NCBI GenBank assembly: GCA_017379255.1
Contig: JAFNWZ010000364.1
Span: 1 to 13,797, forward strand
Source of the DNA: Akkermansia sp.
GTDB taxonomy: Bacteria; Verrucomicrobiota; Verrucomicrobiia; Verrucomicrobiales; Akkermansiaceae
DNA length: 13,797 bases
Reading direction: 5' to 3'
Every line of letters begins with the position of its first letter. Position 1 is the first letter of the stretch. Position numbers and translations under genes: made by a program. The notes below the pieces were generated by a model, which worked only from the letters and a program-made list of their open reading frames with translations, was not told the DNA's origin and made no database searches. Positions 1-7,104 of the stretch are shown here, piece after piece.

Positions 1-71
1 GCAAAGCATCGGGGTCGTTCTGCGTTCCGGGGAAGGGGGATGGGATAATCGGGAGAAAAGGAGCGCGCGCG

Positions 72-749
72 TTACATCCAGCGGAACCAGTGCCAGATGA
101 AACGGCCGATGCCGCCTATGGAATACCGGCTGGCAATGAGGAGGTTCCAGATGATTTTGTACACAGGCATGGCTTGCAGCATGAGCATGGCCAGCACGGT
201 GCTGCGGGTTCGGGAGGCACTGGTGATTTCAAAGTAGTCTTTGCCGAAGAGGACAATGAGTTCAAAAGTGGCAACGGTGCAGGTGAAGAGCACGGCGCAT
301 AGCCCACTGATGGGGGAATGGCCGGCGAGCCAGCTGCTCAGCAGCGCGCCCAGCACCCCGGCCAGGGTGAAGATGCAGCAGAGTTGCCAGCGGTAGAGCG
401 TTTCGGGCCAGCAGTGGAGCACCAGGGCGGCAGTGGCAAAGTAGCACAGAGGCCCGGCCAGTATCTGCCACACGAGTCCGGCTCCGGTGAGGGAATAGCC
501 GCCGAGGGTGCATCCTTCGCAGACGGCTGCGCTGATGAGCAGCAGGAGGATGGCGCTGGTGGTCAGAGCGTGCTCCAGCAGGTATGCCGCCGTCAGCAGT
601 GCCAGGAAGAGCAGGGGCATGACGATGGGGGCCTGCAGCACCCACTCCTGGAAAGCTGGCTGGGCAGAGGCGATGGTGCCGCTGGTGGTGGCAATGAGGA
701 CGCAGGCGGCGCAGCCGAGGTGGGCGAGCGGGGTGTTGGGTGTGTTCAT
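72..749 (-). CDS. Cysteine-rich polytopic membrane protein, function unknown
   Basis: A 225-residue, very hydrophobic protein with about six membrane segments (roughly residues 11-29, 40-58, 62-76, 88-112, 121-142 and 147-168, with another possible one near 185-205). It ends in an aromatic, basic tail (FIWHWFRWM). I do not recognise a family, and the NDxxD motifs of the quinone prenyltransferase MenA are absent. The frame stays open to 923, but the ATG at 749 is chosen because its first bases form an ATGA overlap with the menE stop, which suggests translational coupling; the upstream extension is arginine/proline-rich shadow sequence. It holds about ten cysteines, including two CxxC motifs (residues 13-16 and 77-80) and a CC pair (124-125), many for a protein of this size. 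Its place behind menE hints at a link to quinones or redox, but that is inference only. Confidence 0.75.
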   Translation of the reverse strand: MNTPNTPLAHLGCAACVLIATTSGTIASAQPAFQEWVLQAPIVMPLLFLALLTAAYLLEHALTTSAILLLLISAAVCEGCTLGGYSLTGAGLVWQILAGPLCYFATAALVLHCWPETLYRWQLCCIFTLAGVLGALLSSWLAGHSPISGLCAVLFTCTVATFELIVLFGKDYFEITSASRTRSTVLAMLMLQAMPVYKIIWNLLIASRYSIGGIGRFIWHWFRWM

Positions 750-1804
750 GTGTATGCGAGAAGGAGTCTGGCGGCTTCGGCGCGGGCGATTTTGCCGGTT
801 CCGGTGCGCGGAAGCGCGGTGGGGAACAGGATATGCGGCTGGTGGTAGCGCGGGAGGTCGGCGCAGGCCTGCCGCAGGGCTGGTTCTGCTTCTGCCGGGC
901 CTTCCCAGAGCAGTGCCACGCACTGGCCCAGCACCGGGTGGGGGAGTGGAAGCGCGACGACCTGCAGCCCGGTGCGGGTCTGGAGCGCGCGCTCTATGTC
1001 CTCAGCCTGAATCTTGACGCCGCCGGAGTTGATGACGGCATCTGCCCGGCCCAAGATGCGGAAACGCCCGTCGGGGGTGATTTCGGCAAGGTCATTCGTG
1101 GCGAGGGCCTGGATGCCCAGGAAGGGGGCGTTGATTTGCAGGGTTCCTGCGGCAGAAAGAGAAACGCTGACACCGGGGAGCGGGGTGTACGATTCGCTAC
1201 GCTCCGGGCCATTGGTGGCCCGAAGGGCAATATGCGAGAGGGTCTCAGTCATTCCGTAGGATGTGTACACGCGGGTGGGCAGCTCCTGCAGCTGCTGCTC
1301 CAGAGCGGCATCTACAAAACCGCCGCCAAGCAGGAGGGTGCGAACCCGGGCGAGGCTGGCCTTTCCCCCCGGCAGTGCCAGGGTGGTGGCTGCCTGCATG
1401 GGCACCATGGGGGCAAAGTTGATGCTTTGCTGTACTGTTTCCAGCGGGGCGGAGGAGGGCTCGGTGACGATGAGGTTGAGTCCGCCCACAATGGCACGCA
1501 CCACCATCATCTGCCCGGCTATGTACCGCAGCGGCAGGCAGAGCAGTGCAGTGCTGCCGGGCTGCAGGCTGAATGCCCGGCAGGTAGCTGCGGCGCTGGC
1601 TGCCATGGCCTCTTTGGCGGCATGCAGGGGCCTGGGCTTGCCGGTGGACCCGCTGGTGTGCAGCGGCATGGTGGGGGTATCGCTCCACCATCGTGCCAGG
1701 AAATCTCCCAAATCGGCCATGATGCCGGTTTTGCCCTGCCTCCATGCAGGCAGGGTTTCGGGGGTGATGGTGCAGCCACCGATGCTGATGGCATGGGGTG
1801 GCAT
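746..1804 (-). CDS. menE: o-succinylbenzoate-CoA ligase (MenE), AMP-forming
   Basis: A 352-residue adenylate-forming enzyme (ANL superfamily). It carries the phosphate-binding loop TSGSTGKP (residues 50-57), the A5 motif YGMTET (183-188), the ribose-binding Asp in TNDLAE (Asp238), the hinge GRADAVINSGGVK (252-264) and the C-terminal catalytic Lys in PRTGTGK (Lys338). The short length, with the N-terminal part of the large domain reduced, is typical of compact MenE proteins. MenE activates o-succinylbenzoate with ATP and CoA in cytoplasmic menaquinone synthesis. Another short acyl-CoA ligase cannot be fully excluded, because no other men gene is in the window. It starts 5 bp after the PutA-like stop without a clear Shine-Dalgarno sequence and overlaps the next gene by 4 bp, so the three genes are very likely co-transcribed. 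Confidence 0.85.
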   Translation of the reverse strand: MPPHAISIGGCTITPETLPAWRQGKTGIMADLGDFLARWWSDTPTMPLHTSGSTGKPRPLHAAKEAMAASAAATCRAFSLQPGSTALLCLPLRYIAGQMMVVRAIVGGLNLIVTEPSSAPLETVQQSINFAPMVPMQAATTLALPGGKASLARVRTLLLGGGFVDAALEQQLQELPTRVYTSYGMTETLSHIALRATNGPERSESYTPLPGVSVSLSAAGTLQINAPFLGIQALATNDLAEITPDGRFRILGRADAVINSGGVKIQAEDIERALQTRTGLQVVALPLPHPVLGQCVALLWEGPAEAEPALRQACADLPRYHQPHILFPTALPRTGTGKIARAEAARLLLAYT

Positions 1805-1809
1805 GGGGC

Positions 1810-4800
1810 TTATTGGTTAGTGGTGCGCTGGGTGGTGACTACCTCACGCAGGCAGCGCAGCAGTTCAATGCGGCCGTTGGCCAGCACGGGCTCGGCGCAG
1901 AGCGCGAGACGGCAGCGGGCGGCTTTCTGCAGGGTGTTGATGGTGGCGGCAGTGTCTCGCACAAAGACCCCGGTAGTGGCCAGGGAGGGGAAGCGACTTT
2001 CAAATTCATCCCGGCTTTCTACGGAGATGATGACTCCCAGGGGTTCGAGCGCGCGAGGCATCCAGGCGCGCATGCTGGCGGTGCTCAGCTGGATATCGCA
2101 GCCGGCTTTGAGTGCGGCCATGAGCGCAATGGAGAGGTCGATATCGCTGGTGGCTTTCTCGGCGCGGATGCATAGTGCCAGCGGACGGTAGGTCAGCGTG
2201 GTGCGCTGGGCGGGGCTTTCATCCAGTACAGTGGTGATGCCGAACATGTTTTCCCACCAGTAGCCGATGGAGTCGGCTGCGGAGGAAAGACGCGTGGTGT
2301 CATTGGCTGCTGGTTTCGGGGAAAGGGACTCCCACGGGGTGAAGGCGATGTTTCTCTGCGTGGCGCGGTGTTGCGGGCGGGCGTTTTCCTGCCACTGGCA
2401 GAGGGCGGCGAGGAAGTTGTGACCTCCGCTCATGGGCGTGGTGTTTTGCCAGCCGGGGGTGGGCAGCGCTCCCGGACGGTGCTGCGGGCAGCAGTTGATG
2501 CTGATCTGGCTGGCGGCTGTCAGCTTGCACCAGAGTTCAATTTCGTGCTTGTCGCGGGAGTAGATGCCGACGGCCCGCTCCTGCGATTGCTTGCGCTGGG
2601 TGCGGCCGGCTTCCTCTGTGCTTTCCACACGGATGAGCCCGATGACGGGGACATTGTGCACAGCCTGGGCAAAGGCGCTGCCTGGCTGCACGCCCAGGCG
2701 CACTCCCGGGCTCCACACGAGGGAGCCGATTTCGTTTGTGGCGGGTTGCACCAGCCAGGATTCCTGCGGTCCCAGCTGGGTGAGCATGAATTTCTGGTCG
2801 TCGTTGAGCGGGCGTCCCAGCGGGCCGATGTTGCCGCCTTCCACCCAGCCGGGCTGGGCGGTGAGGCTGGTGACGGCATCCCGCAGGGCGTTCATGAAAT
2901 GCTGGTTGTCATATACCTCGGCATGCACATACAGAAGATGCGGGGCGGTGGGATCCTGCCCGGCGCGGGTGAAGAGGGTGCGACAGATGTCGCGGATGGC
3001 GAGCGCCCAGTCTCCCTGGGCGGAGATATAGATGCTGCTGCAGCCGCCGGTGCCGCCGAGCACGGGGCGGCCCTCTGTGGCGGCTACCATACCGTAGGTG
3101 TGTTTGGCGCTACCGTGGTAGATGAGTCCGTTGACCCGGTTGCTGGTGAGTAGTTTGCGGGCAATCTGGTTATCCAGACAGGGCAGCATCTGCAGGCGCG
3201 GGGATTCAAAGCCGGCTTCTGCCAGCAGGCCGGTGAGCCTTTCTGCCAGCAGGGCGGTGTGGACGGAAGGTTTGTAGATAACGGCGTTGCCGGTCAGCCA
3301 GGCGGCGGCTATGCCGCCCACTGCTTCCTGCAGGGGGTGGACACGCCCCGGGGCAACGATGATGACACCCAGCGGAGTGGGCACGGTGCCGTCCATGAGG
3401 CCTTCCTGCGTGATGCTGTGTTCGTAGAAGCGGCAGGCGTCTATGGCGTTGGTGAGTTCGAAATCGGCTTCTTCGATGGTGAAGCCCGCATCGCGCACCA
3501 GGAGGGAGATGAACTCCTGCCCGCGCTTCTCGAGCAGGCGGGCGGCCTGCAGCAGGTGAATGCGGCGTTCCTCCAGGGTGGGGGGCATTTGCACCGCCAC
3601 ATTTTCAGCCGTTTTCAGCGCTGTGTCCACGATGTCGAAGTCGGCTGAGCAGAAGCGGTAATCCTCCATGCCGGGGGCGGTGAGGGAGCGGTGAATGCAG
3701 AGCAGGGGCGTTTCAGTTGTTTCGCCGTTGACACGCAGGGGAATCTGGCTTTGCGGGCGTTCGGCTTCTGCCTCGGCTGCGTGGTGCAGGGCATCCATGC
3801 GCCCACGGTCGGTGATGCCGGAGAGGCGGGTGAAGGTATAGCTGCCATGGGCACCGGGGACTTCGTGGTGTTGTTCTTCGCGTCCGCTGAGGGCGGCCAG
3901 GAAGTTCTGGCGCATGCGCCCCCAGCCCATGGAGTTGGGCTCCAGTTCACCGCCGGCCGCGAGAATGCCTTCCGGGCGGCCCAGTTCCTGCACCAGGGAG
4001 AGCAGGTATGATTCGAAGCCGGCTTCGCCTCCTTCACTGGTGACCCCGGCGGAAAGGAGAACTCCTGCACCCGCCTTGGCAAGCACGCGGCCGGTGTGGT
4101 TGCTCAGGCCGGAGATGAAGCAGAACTGCGGGTTGCCGCCGCGGCCGGAGCGCCCCCAGCAGAGCAGGCTATAGGCAATGTCGAATAGATTGTGCGTGCC
4201 TACCACCGGGGTGAGCACCTTTTCCTTGGTGTCCGTGGCAGTGGCAATGAGTTGTTTGAAACGGGCTTCTGTTTCTCCCTTGTTGTGGCAGACTTCGTTG
4301 GCGGTGCCGTGGCGGTAGGTGATTTCCTTTTCTTCGTCCAGATGGCTGCCTTTGACCAGCAGGACTTTGAGCGGGGCTGCCCCCTTGGCGGCGCGGGCAT
4401 TGGCCCATTCCGTCATTTCCCGCAGCAGGGCGGGGCTTCCCTTCAGGTAAGCCGGGATTTCCAGTGCTGCATCTGCCTTGTACAGGGTGGAACCAGCCAT
4501 AGCCAGGCGGAAAGCCTCTGCCACGATGTTCATGGTGGGGGAAAGTCCGCTTTCTACTACTACGGAGCGCGGGGCTTTGCCCTGCACCGAGAGCTTCAGC
4601 AGCGGGCGCAGCTTTTCTGCCAGCGCCTTGGCGCCGGCTTCGGGGGAGTATGGGTTGAGCCCCGGGCAGAGACGCCAGGGCTGGATGACGATTCCGGCGT
4701 TTTCCTGTTTGGCGAGGATGGCTTCCAGGTGCTTGTAGTATTTTTCTGCGCTCTTGTGCCCGAATACCTGGGGAACAAGCGGATTGAGCGCCAGCCGCAG

Positions 4801-5271
4801 ACCGTCCCTGGCACATTCTTTGGCCCGCCTGGCGACTTTGTCTGCCAGGGTGGGCAGGGTAAGCTCACCGAATGTGGAGCGGAAAATGCGCTGCACTTCT
4901 GCAATGGCCGTTCCCGGCATGCTGCGGGCCGTCATCACGGCGGCCTTGAATCGCAGTTTTCCTACGGTGCTGAAAAGGGCTGGCACGCCACCATGCTCTG
5001 CCAGCAGGCGGCGCAGGTTTTCGGCTTGTTCGGCAGGGTCTGCGGCATGAAAGACGCTGCTGCAGAGCTGGCGGACAAAGGAAAGGTTCTTCTGGTCTGA
5101 AACCAGGCGGGACAGGGCGGAGAGGAGGGTCCGTTCATCTGAGCGGATGCCTTTGAGCGAGGCCAGCAGCAGCTCCTGCGCCAGCTCTGCCGCACGCTGA
5201 GCCAGCGTGCGGTCATCCCATTTGCGCTTCTTTGCTTCTGCCAGTTGTGCCTGTATGTCCAGTTCCGCCAT
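1810..5271 (-). CDS. putA: PutA-like bifunctional proline dehydrogenase/P5C dehydrogenase homologue, probable pseudoenzyme
   Basis: A 1153-residue homologue of long (actinobacterial-type) PutA. It has an alpha-helical arm (about 1-160), a PRODH barrel (about 160-440), an aldehyde dehydrogenase (ALDH) domain (about 540-955) and the C-terminal extra domain (about 1000-1153, ending in a GRIELLxxLRE motif). Standard PutA oxidises proline to glutamate via FAD and NAD. Here, by alignment from memory, the PRODH residues equivalent to E. coli Lys329, Asp370, Tyr540, Arg555 and Arg556 are Gln197, Glu240, Ser407, Ser425 and Leu426, while AYL (274-276), LVKG (305-308) and THNLFD (359-364) remain. In the ALDH domain the PWN Asn is lost (PGR, 641-643), the ETGG Glu is Gly740, the GQxC Cys is Pro774 and the ECFGPV Glu is Val871; cofactor Lys667 stays. 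The frame is open to a TTG at 5310, but the ATG at 5271 sits better against the promoter. An ordinary PutA label would overstate its activity. Confidence 0.85.
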   Translation of the reverse strand: MAELDIQAQLAEAKKRKWDDRTLAQRAAELAQELLLASLKGIRSDERTLLSALSRLVSDQKNLSFVRQLCSSVFHAADPAEQAENLRRLLAEHGGVPALFSTVGKLRFKAAVMTARSMPGTAIAEVQRIFRSTFGELTLPTLADKVARRAKECARDGLRLALNPLVPQVFGHKSAEKYYKHLEAILAKQENAGIVIQPWRLCPGLNPYSPEAGAKALAEKLRPLLKLSVQGKAPRSVVVESGLSPTMNIVAEAFRLAMAGSTLYKADAALEIPAYLKGSPALLREMTEWANARAAKGAAPLKVLLVKGSHLDEEKEITYRHGTANEVCHNKGETEARFKQLIATATDTKEKVLTPVVGTHNLFDIAYSLLCWGRSGRGGNPQFCFISGLSNHTGRVLAKAGAGVLLSAGVTSEGGEAGFESYLLSLVQELGRPEGILAAGGELEPNSMGWGRMRQNFLAALSGREEQHHEVPGAHGSYTFTRLSGITDRGRMDALHHAAEAEAERPQSQIPLRVNGETTETPLLCIHRSLTAPGMEDYRFCSADFDIVDTALKTAENVAVQMPPTLEERRIHLLQAARLLEKRGQEFISLLVRDAGFTIEEADFELTNAIDACRFYEHSITQEGLMDGTVPTPLGVIIVAPGRVHPLQEAVGGIAAAWLTGNAVIYKPSVHTALLAERLTGLLAEAGFESPRLQMLPCLDNQIARKLLTSNRVNGLIYHGSAKHTYGMVAATEGRPVLGGTGGCSSIYISAQGDWALAIRDICRTLFTRAGQDPTAPHLLYVHAEVYDNQHFMNALRDAVTSLTAQPGWVEGGNIGPLGRPLNDDQKFMLTQLGPQESWLVQPATNEIGSLVWSPGVRLGVQPGSAFAQAVHNVPVIGLIRVESTEEAGRTQRKQSQERAVGIYSRDKHEIELWCKLTAASQISINCCPQHRPGALPTPGWQNTTPMSGGHNFLAALCQWQENARPQHRATQRNIAFTPWESLSPKPAANDTTRLSSAADSIGYWWENMFGITTVLDESPAQRTTLTYRPLALCIRAEKATSDIDLSIALMAALKAGCDIQLSTASMRAWMPRALEPLGVIISVESRDEFESRFPSLATTGVFVRDTAATINTLQKAARCRLALCAEPVLANGRIELLRCLREVVTTQRTTNQ

Positions 5272-5281
5272 AAGTGGGCAT

Positions 5282-5310
5282 ATTCTACCTTGCACCGGGT
5301 GAACTGGCAA
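5282..5310 (-). promoter_or_regulatory. Predicted sigma70-type promoter of the PutA-like/menE operon
   Basis: Reading leftward, a -35 box TTGCCA (5305-5310) is separated by exactly 17 bp from a -10 box TAGAAT (5282-5287); each matches the consensus at 5 of 6 positions. Only 10 bp lie between the -10 box and the ATG at 5271, so a start site 6-8 bp downstream of the box would give a leader of only about 2-4 nt. The prediction rests on sequence match and spacing alone. Confidence 0.6.
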
Positions 5311-5327
5311 GCGTAAAATATGACTTG

Positions 5328-5348
5328 CGAAGCCTGATTACTGCTTCG
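5328..5348 (-). terminator. Possible weak terminator after epsI
   Basis: A 6-bp perfect inverted repeat, CGAAGC/GCTTCG, with a 9-nt loop begins a few bases after the epsI stop. In the leftward direction it is followed by a short A/T stretch (ATATTTT) rather than a clean U-tract. Because a separate promoter follows at once, partial termination between epsI and the PutA-like gene is plausible, but the stem is short. Confidence 0.3.
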
Positions 5349-5350
5349 TT

Positions 5351-6052
5351 TTACTTCACTTCCTCCCAGTCAATCTGCCGGGGCAGCAGCTCACCGATGA
5401 GCTTGCGCAGGCGGCCGTCTGCTTCTTCCTCGCTGATGCCCAGTTCCGGTGCCCAGTAGGTGCCGACCTGGAAATAGGCCCAGCTCTGGACTCGCCCGAA
5501 CAGCAGGCGGTCTGCGATATCCTGGATGTTGCGGCCCAGGTGGGTGTGATTAATCGTTCCGTGGCCGATAAACAGGTAGTAATGGATGAATCTCAGGTGC
5601 GGGCAATTCTGGTTCTGAGTAGGCAGCTTGGAGGAGAGCCGGGTCAGTTTGATGCTTTTTCCATTGGTAAGCTCCACGGTGCTCTCTTTGCCCTGGACGT
5701 TAAGGTGCCCCTGGCTGGGAAGACAGACCTCGGGGCGGTGGATGGAGTTGTTCATTTCGCGCCCGGAATAAACGATGGAAACCTCCACGGCAGGGGTGGG
5801 CCGTTCCCACGGTACGCGCTGCAGCCGGGTGTATTTTGCTTTGCTGAAGCGCGTGTCTGCTGCCAGAATTTTTCTTTCGGCTTCGCTTTCCTGAACTTTG
5901 ATGCCATCCCACCCGGGGAGCTCGTATCCCGTGGGTAAATCGGCGGAGATGCTGGGTTCGGTCAGCCCTTGCTGCTTGGGCAGCAGGCCAATAAATGCCA
6001 GTAGTATCCCTAACAGGGCTGCCGGGAGAAAAGCTGAGAGGTTCTTTTTCAT
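5351..6052 (-). CDS. epsI: Exosortase-associated protein EpsI
   Basis: A 233-residue protein with an N-terminal hydrophobic anchor or signal segment (about residues 6-24) followed by an extracytoplasmic domain. The EpsI signature IHRPEVCLPSQG lies at residues 104-115, with the conserved Cys110 after the His-Arg-Pro. EpsI proteins accompany exosortases, either fused at the C-terminus or, as here, as a separate gene; their exact biochemical role is not settled. The ATG at 6052 overlaps the exosortase stop as ATGA and has an upstream AAGGA in the exosortase 3' end, so the start is well supported and the two proteins are probably made in a coupled way. The open frame reaching 6682 is an unrelated reading across the exosortase gene. 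Confidence 0.88.
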   Translation of the reverse strand: MKKNLSAFLPAALLGILLAFIGLLPKQQGLTEPSISADLPTGYELPGWDGIKVQESEAERKILAADTRFSKAKYTRLQRVPWERPTPAVEVSIVYSGREMNNSIHRPEVCLPSQGHLNVQGKESTVELTNGKSIKLTRLSSKLPTQNQNCPHLRFIHYYLFIGHGTINHTHLGRNIQDIADRLLFGRVQSWAYFQVGTYWAPELGISEEEADGRLRKLIGELLPRQIDWEEVK

Positions 6053-7014
6053 ATCTGGGATTCCTTTTCTGTGTTGGTGGTCTGTCTGCGGGATACAGTG
6101 CGTCGGCGTTTCAGGAAGGGGACTTCGCCTGCCAGCAGACCATGGAGCAGCATGAGCCCCAGCAGGCTGGCCGGAAAGAAGAAAAGCAACCCGGACCAGT
6201 CGTGCCAGGTTTTGGAGGCAAAGACGGGGTTGATGTGTTCTGCGAAGATGAAGATGCTGGCCACGCGGAATGCATTGGCCGCAATGGAGAGCGGAATGGC
6301 ACTGAACGCCAGGATGAGCCGTTTCCACAGAGCAAGGCCGTCTGCCACATACGCCCATGCGGTGGAAAGCATGATGAGCGCCATGAGGGAACGCATCCCG
6401 GAGCAGCCGCCTGCAATGTTGAATGTGTCGCAGTTGCCGGAGGTCAGGGAGATATTGGTGCCTTCTACCATGGTTTCTACCCCGAAGAGCCCTGCGCCCC
6501 AGTGGGCGGCTTTCGTGGCCAGAATCTGCATGCCGGTGGTGGCTTGCTGGAAACCTGGCAGAGGAATGCTCATCCACAGGAAGAACAGGGGGAACGCACA
6601 GCGCCAGGCGGCCTTGGTGCCCCAGTAATACCAGATTGCCCCGGTCAGCATGAACGGGATGCCGCCGATGGCGATGCGCCACTGCTGGGTGTGCACGGCC
6701 ATGAGGAAGAATAATCCGCCCAGGCCTACCAGCCAGAGCCCGCGTTTGCTGCCGCTGAACGTGACGTTCTGGAGCTTACCGCAGCTGTGTACCAGCAGGT
6801 AGATGCAGATGAAGGGAACAAGCCAGCCGTGCTCGTAGTCGTTCATGGCGTTCCAGGACAGCATGAGCACATCGGTCGCGCTGCTTGTCCCTTCCGTAAA
6901 GGAGGGGTAGATGCATACGGCTCCGATGACGATTAACAGATACAGCGCCAGCCCTGCCCATGAGAGCGGAGAAAGACTGTTCCAGAATGTGTTTTTTTGT
7001 TCCTGCGCGTTCAA
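6049..7014 (-). CDS. Exosortase (exosortase/archaeosortase family transpeptidase)
   Basis: A 321-residue integral membrane protein with about eight helices. It has the family's active-site residues in order: Cys204 in AGGCSGMRSL, Arg250 in NAFRV, and His271 in the WHDW segment. The N-terminal HGWLVPFICIYLL segment (62-74) matches the conserved exosortase SHG-type motif. Exosortases cleave and re-anchor exported proteins that carry a PEP-CTERM-like C-terminal tail at the cytoplasmic membrane. All catalytic residues are present, so it should be active. The start is uncertain: the longest frame begins with TTG at 7014, no Shine-Dalgarno sequence is visible, and the next in-frame Met is residue 51, too far in because it would remove the first helix. 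No protein complete in this window carries a recognisable PEP-CTERM tail, so its substrates lie elsewhere. Which exosortase subfamily it belongs to cannot be settled by eye. Confidence 0.93.
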   Translation of the reverse strand: MNAQEQKNTFWNSLSPLSWAGLALYLLIVIGAVCIYPSFTEGTSSATDVLMLSWNAMNDYEHGWLVPFICIYLLVHSCGKLQNVTFSGSKRGLWLVGLGGLFFLMAVHTQQWRIAIGGIPFMLTGAIWYYWGTKAAWRCAFPLFFLWMSIPLPGFQQATTGMQILATKAAHWGAGLFGVETMVEGTNISLTSGNCDTFNIAGGCSGMRSLMALIMLSTAWAYVADGLALWKRLILAFSAIPLSIAANAFRVASIFIFAEHINPVFASKTWHDWSGLLFFFPASLLGLMLLHGLLAGEVPFLKRRRTVSRRQTTNTEKESQI

Positions 7015-7043
7015 AATGAAAAAAAATCGGGTTAAATGTGCAT

Positions 7044-7073
7044 TTAGTATTGCAATTTTTGCGAAAATGTCAA
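7044..7073 (-). promoter_or_regulatory. Predicted promoter of the exosortase-epsI operon
   Basis: Reading leftward there is a perfect -35 TTGACA (7068-7073), an 18-bp A/T-rich spacer and a weak -10 TACTAA (7044-7049). It lies in the 90-bp divergent gap, about 30 bp before the TTG start of the exosortase. A rightward promoter for prs is also expected here; the best candidate (TTGCAA at 7050-7055, then AAGAAT at 7072-7077, 16-bp spacer) overlaps this one and is weak. Confidence 0.4.
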
Positions 7074-7104
7074 GAATAGTCGCTCACACATCACACCTGC
7101 ACAC

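Noticed and set aside
1..71. A gene start leftward at the window edge (ATG at 7-9 on the minus strand)
   Set aside because: Only three codons are visible and no ribosome site stands before it, so nothing can be supported.
740..2191. Long plus-strand open frame (483 codons) opposite menE and the PutA-like gene
   Set aside because: It lies wholly antisense to genes with clear family motifs, its translation is Gly/Gln/His-rich with no domain, and GC-rich genes commonly leave such open frames.
1810..5271. PutA-like gene as a frameshifted or decayed pseudogene
   Set aside because: The frame is uninterrupted for 1153 codons and family motifs outside the active sites remain in register, so it looks like a maintained protein rather than debris.
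5351..6682. 443-codon frame suggesting a larger EpsI fused to upstream sequence
   Set aside because: The first 210 codons overlap the exosortase in another frame and look random; the ATG at 6052 has a ribosome site and an ATGA overlap.
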